Assembly (NCBI RefSeq): GCF_008728635.1
Contig: NZ_CP044285.1
Location: forward strand, 4,092,001 to 4,156,000
Direction: 5' to 3'
Origin: Hymenobacter baengnokdamensis
Lineage (GTDB): Bacteria; Bacteroidota; Bacteroidia; Cytophagales; Hymenobacteraceae
DNA: 64,000 nucleotides
Below the pieces are notes generated by a model. The model was not told the DNA's origin, did no database searches, and saw only the letters and a program-made list of their open reading frames with translations. This document shows, in pieces, positions 35,485 through 47,272 of the stretch. The translations under genes were made by a program, and so were the position numbers. The first letter of the stretch is position 1; each line of letters starts with the position of its first letter.

Positions 35485-35574
35485 TTGCTGGCGTTGCCTG
35501 TCGGGTTCAGGGACAGGCAGCAATACCGTTGACATAAGGGAAAAGAGAAAGAAGTAGAAAGACTGAGTGGGCCA

Positions 35575-38486
<2,912 letters not shown>

Positions 38487-38579
38487 CTTGCGATTCTCTA
38501 CACTCGACGTGTAGAAGAACTGCTGCTAGTCTGTGACTAACAGCCCGCTTTGTACTTCTCTCTCTTGTTTTCCCTTACG

Positions 38580-38589
38580 TCAAAGAACG
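38580..38589 (-). promoter_or_regulatory. boxA-like antitermination element before 23S
   Basis: Minus-strand CGTTCTTTGA, identical to the copy before 16S (40669-40678) and close to the bacterial boxA core. It is flanked by a TTTATCATC/GATGATAAA hairpin (38590-38612), likely part of the spacer folding. Confidence 0.6.
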
Positions 38590-38685
38590 TTTATCATCCA
38601 CTTGATGATAAATGCGGAATAGCTGAACTGCTTCAGGCTAAACCAATACTATTAAAGCACTTTCTCAATTAGAAAGTGTAGTCAG

Positions 38686-38759
38686 TGGAGGATAACGGAG
38701 TCGAACCGTTGACCCCCTGCGTGCAAGGCAGGTGCTCTAGCCAGCTGAGCTAATCCCCC
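38686..38759 (-). tRNA. tRNA-Ala (TGC anticodon)
   Basis: A 74-nt cloverleaf on the minus strand beginning GGGGGATTAGCTCAG, with anticodon arm CCTGCCTTGCACGCAGG (anticodon TGC) and T-arm GGTTCGACTCC. No CCA is encoded. It lies in the 16S-23S spacer after tRNA-Ile, the common arrangement. Confidence 0.97.
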
Positions 38760-38796
38760 GGAAGTTGGCCTGCAAGCAGAATCCCGCTGCTGCCAG

Positions 38797-38870
38797 TGGG
38801 CCTGCCTGGACTCGAACCAGGGACCTCTACATTATCAGTGTAGCGCTCTAACCACCTGAGCTACAAGCCC
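38797..38870 (-). tRNA. tRNA-Ile (GAT anticodon)
   Basis: A 74-nt cloverleaf on the minus strand starting GGGCTTGTAGCTCAG, with anticodon arm CTACACTGATAATGTAG (anticodon GAT) and T-arm GGTTCGAGTCC. It is in the 16S-23S spacer. Confidence 0.97.
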
Positions 38871-38993
38871 GGGTTCGCTCTGCCCACTTGCGAGGGCAAT
38901 GCAGAATCCGATAAAATCGTTGAATGAAGGAAATAAACAAAATGTGGGGCCAATCGACCCGAAATATACTAAGCCAAAGAGCAAGGCAGCTCC

Positions 38994-40511
<1,518 letters not shown>

Positions 40512-40668
40512 AAAATATTCCTAATCCACTACCTAAATAGGGACGTTGTCGAGATGCTTGCCTCGCTCTTTTTGTTTGACGTTTTTAATTCGTGTCGTTT
40601 GGTTTCGTCATGTTAGTAGGCTTAGAGCTTACTACCGTGACTCCTCACGTTTTGTCTATTTCCAACAT

Positions 40669-40678
40669 TCAAAGAACG
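40669..40678 (-). promoter_or_regulatory. boxA-like antitermination element in the rRNA leader
   Basis: Minus-strand CGTTCTTTGA upstream of 16S, repeated exactly before 23S. A conserved site of this form in rRNA leaders is used by Nus-factor antitermination. Confidence 0.6.
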
Positions 40679-40764
40679 ATTGTTGCTTCCATTTGAAGCA
40701 ACATGGTGGGCTAGTTACCAGCCCGTTTTCGCTGTTTGCAGCGCCCTGTTTGTGATTGGGAGTG

Positions 40765-40794
40765 CAAAGATAGCTAAATTTTTCGACTTTCCAA
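40765..40794 (-). promoter_or_regulatory. rRNA promoter, proximal
   Basis: Minus-strand TATCTTTG (40765-40772) is a match to TAnnTTTG, with a TTG 19 bases upstream (40792-40794). Confidence 0.7.
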
Positions 40795-40867
40795 ATTCGA
40801 AGCGAAAATTTTTAAGTTTTTCGCTTCTTCTTTTTTCGTCTAAGTCGCTTCCGGTTGAAGCGGGGTG

Positions 40868-40899
40868 CAAAGGTACGGTGAGCTTTTCCGGCTTTGCAA
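40868..40899 (-). promoter_or_regulatory. rRNA promoter, middle
   Basis: Minus-strand TACCTTTG (40868-40875) with a TTG at 40897-40899, spaced 21 bases. Confidence 0.7.
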
Positions 40900-41030
40900 G
40901 AGGTTTGAAAAATTTCTTTTTCTAAGTCTTGCGGTAAGACACGCCGGCCGGGGGGTTCCGTGGGCTCTGCTTTTTTCTGGGGACTTGCGTTTTCCAGAGT
41001 TTCCAGTGGGCCTTTTGCCGTTTGGGACTG

Positions 41031-41060
41031 CAAAGGTAGGATAATTTTTTGGGTTGACAA
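41031..41060 (-). promoter_or_regulatory. rRNA promoter, distal
   Basis: Minus-strand TACCTTTG (41031-41038) with a TTG at 41058-41060, spaced 19 bases. The three -7 boxes share the same TTTGCA context, as expected for duplicated rRNA promoters. Confidence 0.7.
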
Positions 41061-41177
41061 GCGATGGGGTACGGAATAAGGTGGGTGAGGGTTGTAAGTG
41101 GCTGGGCTTGGGGCAGAAAAATTTGATTGATATTTGTCTTCCTATTACCAGCATCTTTCGCTACTCAATTTCATTCG

Positions 41178-41900
41178 ATGCGTATTACTTTCCTTTACCT
41201 CATCTTATATCTTTCTGTTTTAACATCTTACAGCCAAACAATATTTGTAACTGATGCTATTCCGGCATCTATTTTTACAAAATGGACTGCTGCAACGTCC
41301 AATACTTATGAAGGCGTTTATCATTTTGGGGTATCGGAAGCAGAGTCAGACTTTGCGCTGGTGGTGAGTGATGGGATTATGACGGCTCAAATCCGCTCTG
41401 GCGAGTGGACGACGAAGCCGGAGCGATGGCAGACGGAATATCAAACCCTTACCAGCGTCAGAATCATTGGGAACAAGTTTTATTCAAAAGAGACTGAGGG
41501 AGATTTTGTGACGTTTCTTAATGAGGGTAAAAAGGTTTATGGCTTGCGGGTGAGGAAACCTTGGAGCGTTTCGCTGGAGAAGGGGCAACTGGAAGTTGGT
41601 GCACGCATTGAACCACTTACTGATTATTACGCTGGTAAATACCCACAGGCTTCTTATCAGGTGCTAAAGCCAGCAGAACTTACTCAGTATAGTAAGGCGC
41701 AGCTTGCGCTGATGCGGAATGAGGTGTTTGCCCGATATGGGTACGCATTTTCGAAGAATGAAAAGCTGCGACTGTATTTCAGAAAACAGGAGTGGTACCA
41801 AGCAGAGAAGGTTTCTCTTGACTTGATACTCACTCCTATTGAGAAAAAGAATCTGCTGACGATACAGGCGGCAGAAGCTCAGGCAGCGTTACCGAAATAG
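41178..41900 (+). CDS. Secreted YARHG-domain protein
   Basis: A 240-residue protein with a signal peptide (MRITFLYLILYLSVLTSYSQ). The C-terminal part contains a YARHG domain: LMRNEVFARYGYAFSKNE, then LYFRKQEWYQ and ILTPIEKKNLLTIQ. This is an extracellular domain of unknown function found in many bacterial envelope proteins. The middle (about residues 30-150) has no recognised family. I start at Met18 of the longer frame (41127), since this places the signal peptide at the N-terminus. Its base composition is visibly more AT-rich than its neighbours, suggesting later acquisition. Confidence 0.82.
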   Translation: MRITFLYLILYLSVLTSYSQTIFVTDAIPASIFTKWTAATSNTYEGVYHFGVSEAESDFALVVSDGIMTAQIRSGEWTTKPERWQTEYQTLTSVRIIGNKFYSKETEGDFVTFLNEGKKVYGLRVRKPWSVSLEKGQLEVGARIEPLTDYYAGKYPQASYQVLKPAELTQYSKAQLALMRNEVFARYGYAFSKNEKLRLYFRKQEWYQAEKVSLDLILTPIEKKNLLTIQAAEAQAALPK

Positions 41901-43157
41901 CGTACTGACTCTATCCGGCCCGACGCTGACGATGCGGATGGGCACTTGCAACTCCTTTTCGAGGAAGGCCAGGTAATCCTGGAGGGGCTGAGGAAATTGG
42001 GCGGCGTCGGTGACCTGGGTGAGGTCGGTGTGCCAGCCGGGAATGGTGACGTACTCGGGGGTAATTTGTTCGAGTTGGCCGGGGTCGGGCAGGTTAGGCG
42101 TGCTATCGCCGGTGGGAGTACGGTAGTGGGTGCAGGCCCGGATTTCGGTGAAGCCATCGAGCACGTCGGCTTTCATGAGGTGCAGCTCGGTGACGCCGTT
42201 GAGCATGATGGCGTAGCGCAGGGCGGGCAGGTCTATCCAGCCGGTGCGGCGGGGGCGGCCGGTGGTAGAGCCGAACTCGCGGCCGGCCTGGCGGATTTGC
42301 TCGCCGACTTCGTCGGTGAGTTCGGTGGGGAAAGGACCGCTGCCGACGCGGGTGCAGTAGGCTTTGGTGATGCCATATACCTTATCTATATGGCGGGGGG
42401 CAATGCCGAGGCCGGTGCAAGCGCCAGCCGCAATGGTGCTGGAGGACGTAACGTAGGGATACGTGCCGAAGTCGATATCCAGCAAAGAGCCCTGGGCACC
42501 TTCGGCGAGAATACGCTTACCCTGGCTGAGGAGGTCGTTGAGCAGAAACTCGGTATCGATGAGCTGGAGGGTGCGCAGGAACTCAACGGCCGAGAAGAAT
42601 TCGGCTTCAAACGCACCGATTTCCAACTCCTTATGATAATGAGCGGCGATGCTGGCGTGGTGGGCGACGGCTTCGTGGTAGCGCTCCTGAAAATCGGGGA
42701 GCAGAATGTGGCTGACGCGCAGGCCCACGCGGCCGATTTTATCGGAGTACGTGGGGCCGATGCCTTTGAGGGTGCTGCCGATTTTGGTGTTGCCGCGGGC
42801 TTCTTCGCTGATGCGGTCGAGGGCGCGGTGCGAGGGCAGGATGAGCTGCGCTTTTTTGGAGATGTAGAGGTTTTGGCTATAGTCTACTCCCCTATCCGTC
42901 AGCTTTTGCAGCTCGGCCCGAAACACGACAGGGTCGAGTACGACGCCGTTGCCGACGATATTGAGGATGTGGGGGTGAAAAATTCCGCTCGGCACCTGGT
43001 GCAAGACGTGCTTGATACCGTCGAAGGTGAGGGTATGGCCGGCGTTGGGGCCGCCCTGGAAACGGGCTACGGCGTCGTAAGTAGGCGCTAGCACGTCCAC
43101 TATTTTTCCTTTTCCTTCGTCGCCCCACTGGAGGCCTACTAACACGTCTACTGGCAT
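41889..43157 (-). CDS. purA: Adenylosuccinate synthetase
   Basis: PurA joins IMP and aspartate using GTP, the first step from IMP to AMP. The 422-residue product opens with VDVLVGLQWGDEGKGKIVD, the family P-loop, and has GGPNAGHTL, GPTYSDKIGRVG, and TTGRPRRTGW. Length is normal. Its 3' end overlaps the convergent YARHG gene by 12 bases. It is on the minus strand after the STAS, Fur and RelA genes, but a terminator sits between STAS and purA, so it likely has its own promoter. Confidence 0.97.
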   Translation of the reverse strand: MPVDVLVGLQWGDEGKGKIVDVLAPTYDAVARFQGGPNAGHTLTFDGIKHVLHQVPSGIFHPHILNIVGNGVVLDPVVFRAELQKLTDRGVDYSQNLYISKKAQLILPSHRALDRISEEARGNTKIGSTLKGIGPTYSDKIGRVGLRVSHILLPDFQERYHEAVAHHASIAAHYHKELEIGAFEAEFFSAVEFLRTLQLIDTEFLLNDLLSQGKRILAEGAQGSLLDIDFGTYPYVTSSSTIAAGACTGLGIAPRHIDKVYGITKAYCTRVGSGPFPTELTDEVGEQIRQAGREFGSTTGRPRRTGWIDLPALRYAIMLNGVTELHLMKADVLDGFTEIRACTHYRTPTGDSTPNLPDPGQLEQITPEYVTIPGWHTDLTQVTDAAQFPQPLQDYLAFLEKELQVPIRIVSVGPDRVSTLFR

Positions 43158-43272
43158 CTTGATTTTGGTTTATCGCGCTCCTGACACAACTCTACTGCGG
43201 CTCCGTATTCTGTAAGCGAGAGAAGAGCCGGGCTGTTTGCAGCGCCTGGTATAGTATTTTGAAATTTATGGC

Positions 43273-43299
43273 AAAAAAACAGCCGCCTAAGAGGCGGCT
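43273..43299 (-). terminator. Intrinsic terminator overlapping the STAS gene stop
   Basis: Stem AGCCGCCT/AGGCGGCT (43281-43288 and 43292-43299) with a 3-base loop is followed on the minus strand by a T7 run (plus A-run 43273-43279). The stop codon of the STAS gene lies across the stem/loop. Confidence 0.85.
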
Positions 43300-43637
43300 G
43301 GGGCTAGCTGTTGGCGGGCGGCGGCCTGGTCGGCAGTCACGGTGAAGATGTTGTTGAGCTTGGTAAGCGCCAGCATCTTCTTAGGATGGTCGGCGGGATT
43401 AATAAGAACCAACTCGCCGCCGCGACTCCGGAACTTGGTAAGTAGCGAAACGAGGACTCCGATGCCCGTACTATTAATATAGCGAATAGCCGATAAATCA
43501 ACGGCGCAATTGGTGACGGCGTCGCCGAGGTGCTCATTTACACTTTGCAGGAGCTGCTGGGTATCGGGGCTGCCGATGAGGTCGCCGGCAAGCGTAATGT
43601 ACAGAATACCGTCGGTTAGGGTGCTGGTGGTGGTCAT
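43287..43637 (-). CDS. STAS-domain protein, anti-sigma factor antagonist type
   Basis: A 116-residue single-domain protein of the SpoIIAA/RsbV type. The signature is VDLSAIRYINSTGIGVLVSL, with the Ser that partner kinases phosphorylate (NSTG). It lacks a fused transporter or other domain. No anti-sigma kinase (RsbW-like) or phosphatase gene is adjacent, so the partner is elsewhere or absent. It is followed by its own terminator. A role in a partner-switch pathway is known for the family; the target here is unknown. Confidence 0.9.
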   Translation of the reverse strand: MTTTSTLTDGILYITLAGDLIGSPDTQQLLQSVNEHLGDAVTNCAVDLSAIRYINSTGIGVLVSLLTKFRSRGGELVLINPADHPKKMLALTKLNNIFTVTADQAAARQQLAPAAS

Positions 43638-43708
43638 TCGGGGGGCGCTGCGTCGGCTTCTTTCCTACTTCAGACAGGAAAAACAGCTGGTAAAGGCAGG
43701 TAAGTAGC

Positions 43709-44320
43709 TTAACTTGGTGGTGTGGCGGCGGCTTTGGCGCGGCAATCGCCGCAGATGCCGTACAAATTTAGGGAGTGATGCAGGATATGAAAGTTGAGCA
43801 AGTCGCCAACCATCGTTTGAATGCCATGAATACGCGGGTCGCAGAACTCTACCACCTTGTGGCACTCGGTGCAAATAACGTGGTCGTGCTGCCGGTAGCC
43901 ATAGCTTTTTTCGTACTGCGCCAGGTTGCGGCCAAACTGGTGCTTGCTCACCAGGCCCTGCTCTACGAGCAAATCGAGGGTATTATACACCGTAGCGCGG
44001 CTTACTTGCAGGTTGCGCTCCTTCATACCGGCGTAAAGCTCCTCGACATCGAAGTGCCCTGAGCGAACATATATTTCTTCTAATATAGCATAGCGCTCCG
44101 CCGTTTTGCGCAGGCCTTTATTTTCGAGGTGCGCGGTAAATATTTTTTTCACTTCCTCCAGGCGGCTGGTATTGAGGACTGCCTCGCTGGCGGCGCTGGG
44201 CGTGTGGCGGGCCGCGTACCCCGCATCAGACGAGCCGCCGACCTCCGGCCCCAGCGCGGCACTGGCCGGGCTGCTGGCCGCAGAGTGGCTGGCAAAAGAA
44301 GAACCTTTAGAAGAATTCAC
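43709..44320 (-). CDS. Fur-family transcriptional repressor with N-terminal extension
   Basis: A 203-residue member of the Fur family of metal- or peroxide-sensing repressors. The core begins around residue 52 (RLEEVKKIFTAHLENKGLRKT) and has the winged-helix ATVYNTLDLLVEQGLV, the histidine cluster QHDHVICTEC, and two CxxC pairs (CTEC and CGDC) for a structural zinc. The first 50 residues are Ser/Ala-rich, low complexity and absent from usual family members; a later start is possible, but no better ATG is clear. Whether it senses Fe, Zn, Mn or peroxide cannot be told. Confidence 0.9.
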   Translation of the reverse strand: MNSSKGSSFASHSAASSPASAALGPEVGGSSDAGYAARHTPSAASEAVLNTSRLEEVKKIFTAHLENKGLRKTAERYAILEEIYVRSGHFDVEELYAGMKERNLQVSRATVYNTLDLLVEQGLVSKHQFGRNLAQYEKSYGYRQHDHVICTECHKVVEFCDPRIHGIQTMVGDLLNFHILHHSLNLYGICGDCRAKAAATPPS

Positions 44321-44377
44321 GGGATAAAAACAGCTGGATTGTAAGCTACAAACCTAAATAAGGTAGCGTCTGGTTTT

Positions 44378-44713
44378 TCAGACTTCGAAATAAAGCGGGT
44401 AATGGTTGGCGCAGCCTGGGTTGAAGGCCGCCCAGCAGGCCGGGCAGGTGTTGTTGCAGGCCAGATAATCGGCGATGGATAGCGTAGTGCGGCAGTTGCC
44501 ACACAAAACGGCGGGTGTCTGGCGCTCGTCTTTGCCCCACACCGCCGGCGCGTGGCCGGCCAGCTCATTATGGCAGCTGATGCAGGCGTAGAAGGTATCG
44601 CAGCACTTATGCTTTATGGCGATGATATCGCGCTCCGAGTGATAATGCGCGCATTGGGTGCGCTCGTTGACCCCCACACCCAGGCATGATATATATTTTT
44701 TACTATGTTCCAT
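44378..44713 (-). CDS. CHY zinc-finger protein
   Basis: A 111-residue Cys/His-rich protein. It has the CHY pattern: CAHYHSERDIIAIKHKCC, then YACISCHNEL, and pairs VLCGNC and CPACWAAFNPGC, enough for several zinc ions. It resembles short stand-alone CHY zinc-finger proteins of bacteria and fungi with roles in protein quality control or metal handling; the role here is not known. The ATG (44713) overlaps the relA stop by one base (TGATG), so translation is probably coupled. A GTG at 44716 in the same frame is less likely. Confidence 0.87.
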   Translation of the reverse strand: MEHSKKYISCLGVGVNERTQCAHYHSERDIIAIKHKCCDTFYACISCHNELAGHAPAVWGKDERQTPAVLCGNCRTTLSIADYLACNNTCPACWAAFNPGCANHYPLYFEV

Positions 44714-46917
44714 CACGACTCGAATCGCTCGACCTGCAACACGCCGTTTACCTTGGAAAGCCGTTGTATGAGCTTGTTGAGGTGGTCGGTATCATTGACG
44801 AATACCATAATCTGGCCTTCAAAAAATCCGTCGTCAGAATCGACGGTGATAGAGCGCATATTTACCTTGAGGCTGGTGGAGATGATGCGCGTGACATCGT
44901 TGACGAGGCCCACGCGGTCGGAGCCCTTGATGCGGATGCCGGCCAGAAAGGCCAGCTCCAGCTGGTCGGTCCACTTGGCGCGCACGATACGGTTGCCGTA
45001 GTTCGACATCAAATCGACGGCGCGGGGGCAGGTAGTGCGATGAATGATAAGGCCGGTTTCAGTTTCGAAGCCAAATACATCATCGCCGGGGATAGGATTG
45101 CAGCAGCGCGCCAGGCTGTGGTTAAACTTGTCGGTACGCTCGCCCACGACCAGCATATCGGCGCGCACTCCCCTGATTTTCTGCACCTCGTGGTCGAAGG
45201 TCTTGCGCTCCAGCACCGACCCGACCCGGGCGGCAGTAGTGGTCTTGAATAAAGAGTCGCGGATTTCGCGGCCATCGAGCTGCCCTACGGCCAGGCGATA
45301 ATAAAAGTCCTGCGCATTGGCGACGTTGAAGTACACCAGCAGGCGCTGAAAGTTTTCGGGGGTGTTTTCAATGCCAATCAGCTCCAGCCGCTTTTCCAGA
45401 ATAAACTTCCCATCGTCGGCTTTGGCACGCTTATCGTCGCGCAGGAACTCCTTTATTTTCGACTTTGCCTTACTGGTAATAACGTAGTTGAGCCATTCGG
45501 GCGTGGGGCGCTGCTTGTGCGAGGTCAGGATTTCGACCTGGTCGCCGTTGCGCAGCTGGTAGCTGAAAGGCTCCAGCTTCTGGTTGACTTTGGCGCCGAG
45601 GCAATGCAGCCCGATGTGCGTATGAATATCGAACGCAAAGTCGAGGGCCGTAGCCTTATCGGGCAAAATAACCAGCTTGCCTTTGGGCGTGAAGGTATAG
45701 ACTTCTTTCACAAACAGGTTTTGGCGAAACTCGTCCATGAACTCCAGGGCGCTGGAGTTATTGGTTTCCAGCATTTCGCGCACGCGGTTTACCCACGCTT
45801 CGAGCGTCGATTCGGGTTGCAGGCTGCCGGTGTCTTTGTACTTCCAGTGGGCGGCGTAGCCTTTTTCGGCGATGTCGTCCATGCGCCGCGAGCGGATTTG
45901 TACCTCTACCCACTGGCCGGGGTGCGACATGACGGTGGTGTGCAGGCTCTCGTAGCCGTTGGCCTTGGGCGTGCTCACCCAGTCGCGCAGGCGGTCGGGG
46001 TTGGGCTGGTAAAAGTCCGTCACGATAGAGTACACCTGCCAGCAGGCGGCCTTTTCCTGCTCGGGCGGCACGTCGAGGATGACGCGGATGGCAAACAGGT
46101 CGTACACCTCTTCAAAGGTGACGTTTTGCTTGCGCATCTTCTTGAGAATGGAATAGATACTCTTGGGGCGGCCCTTTATCTCGTAGTGAAAGCCCTGCGC
46201 CTTAAGCTCATCATCAATGGGCTGCACAAACTCCTTGATAAAGCGATTACGGGCGCTTTGGCTTTGCTTTACTTTGCCCTTCAGCTCGTTGTACACCTCC
46301 GTATCGGTGTATTTGAGGTGCAGGTCTTCCAACTCCGTTTTAATGGCGTAGAGGCCCAGCCGGTGCGCCAGCGGCGCGTAGAGGTAAATGGTTTCGCTGG
46401 CGATTTTGAGCTGCTTGTGGCGCGGCATCGAGTCGAGCGTGCGCATGTTGTGCAGGCGGTCGGCGAGCTTAATGAGAATCACGCGCACATCTTCGCTGAG
46501 CGTGAGCAGCATCTTGCGAAAATTTTCGGCCTGCTCGCTGGTGCCGTACTCGAAGACACCCGAAATTTTGGTCAGGCCATCGATAATACGCGCCGTTTTG
46601 TGGCCGAAGTCGCGCTCAATATCCGAAATTTCGGTAGGCGTATCCTCCACTACATCGTGCAGCAGCGCCGCCACGATGCTGGTAGTGCCAAGGCCGATTT
46701 CTTCCACGGCAATCTGGGCCACGGCCAGCGGGTGCAGAATATAGGGCTCGCCCGATTTACGGCGCATATCCTTATGCGCCTCCAGGCTTTGATTGAACGC
46801 CTTCTTAATCAGCTTAGTATCACCATCGTGCAGATACGGCTTGGCCGTGCGCAGCAGGCGGCGATAGTGGCGCAGGATTTCCTGGCGTTCGGCTTCGAGG
46901 TCGATTACGGGTGGCAT
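44713..46917 (-). CDS. relA: Bifunctional (p)ppGpp synthetase/hydrolase
   Basis: A RelA/SpoT homologue that makes and degrades the stringent-response alarmone. The 734-residue product has the HD hydrolase domain (YILHPLAVAQIAVEEIGL and ALLHDVVEDTPTE), the synthetase domain (KMRKQNVTFEEVYDLFAIRV and NGYESLHTTVM), a TGS domain (VYTFTPKGKLVILPDKATA) and a C-terminal ACT domain (VGLVNDVTRIIS). Both catalytic halves retain their motifs, so it is likely bifunctional like SpoT/Rel of Bacteroidota. It is at the head of a coupled pair with the CHY gene. Confidence 0.96.
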   Translation of the reverse strand: MPPVIDLEAERQEILRHYRRLLRTAKPYLHDGDTKLIKKAFNQSLEAHKDMRRKSGEPYILHPLAVAQIAVEEIGLGTTSIVAALLHDVVEDTPTEISDIERDFGHKTARIIDGLTKISGVFEYGTSEQAENFRKMLLTLSEDVRVILIKLADRLHNMRTLDSMPRHKQLKIASETIYLYAPLAHRLGLYAIKTELEDLHLKYTDTEVYNELKGKVKQSQSARNRFIKEFVQPIDDELKAQGFHYEIKGRPKSIYSILKKMRKQNVTFEEVYDLFAIRVILDVPPEQEKAACWQVYSIVTDFYQPNPDRLRDWVSTPKANGYESLHTTVMSHPGQWVEVQIRSRRMDDIAEKGYAAHWKYKDTGSLQPESTLEAWVNRVREMLETNNSSALEFMDEFRQNLFVKEVYTFTPKGKLVILPDKATALDFAFDIHTHIGLHCLGAKVNQKLEPFSYQLRNGDQVEILTSHKQRPTPEWLNYVITSKAKSKIKEFLRDDKRAKADDGKFILEKRLELIGIENTPENFQRLLVYFNVANAQDFYYRLAVGQLDGREIRDSLFKTTTAARVGSVLERKTFDHEVQKIRGVRADMLVVGERTDKFNHSLARCCNPIPGDDVFGFETETGLIIHRTTCPRAVDLMSNYGNRIVRAKWTDQLELAFLAGIRIKGSDRVGLVNDVTRIISTSLKVNMRSITVDSDDGFFEGQIMVFVNDTDHLNKLIQRLSKVNGVLQVERFES

Positions 46918-46982
46918 GGTACCACAAATAACAAGCGTAGGAAAGGAAAGGTGACAGCGGCATACTTATTCTAGCCGGACTT

Positions 46983-47013
46983 TTGCGAAGCTACCGAATA
47001 AGTAGTACCTTTG
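46983..47013 (+). promoter_or_regulatory. Promoter of tRNA-Leu
   Basis: TTG (46983-46985) and TACCTTTG (47006-47013) spaced 20 bases, 35 bases before the mature tRNA. It may also drive tig. Confidence 0.75.
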
Positions 47014-47048
47014 CGGCCCCGCTACGAACGGCAGCGGGAAGCCCAACT

Positions 47049-47130
47049 GCGGATGTGGCGAAATTGGTAGACGCGCCAGATTTAGGCTCTGGTTCCGTAA
47101 GGTGTGTGGGTTCGAGTCCCTCCATCCGCA
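47049..47130 (+). tRNA. tRNA-Leu (TAG anticodon)
   Basis: An 82-nt class II tRNA. The acceptor arms GCGGATG / CATCCGC, D-arm with GAAATTGGTAGACGC, anticodon arm CCAGATTTAGGCTCTGG (anticodon TAG), variable arm and T-arm GGGTTCGAGTCCC are all visible. No CCA is encoded. Confidence 0.97.
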
Positions 47131-47272
47131 CGACGAAAATGTGGTAGGTATGCTGAAAGTGGAAAATGCGAAAATGAATTGTTAACATTTTCACATTCAG
47201 CCCATTCATCATATTTATCACATTTATTTTTTAACCTTTCCGACTGGCAAGCACCAGCTTGCTCCTACTGTT

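Larger units (their letters stand above)
40512..41177. other. rRNA leader and promoter region, no protein gene supported
   Basis: This stretch holds a TGTTGCTT/AAGCAACA hairpin (40681-40703), the boxA-like site and three promoters, all reading leftward into 16S. Open frames here (for example 40812-41154) overlap the promoters and look like chance. The beginning of the YARHG gene on the plus strand is at 41178. Confidence 0.7.

Noticed and set aside
41946..43091. 381-codon plus-strand open frame
   Set aside because: Antisense shadow of purA; composition reflects the GC-rich codon pattern of the real gene.
45517..46974. 485-codon plus-strand open frame
   Set aside because: Antisense to relA/spoT, which has full domain motifs.
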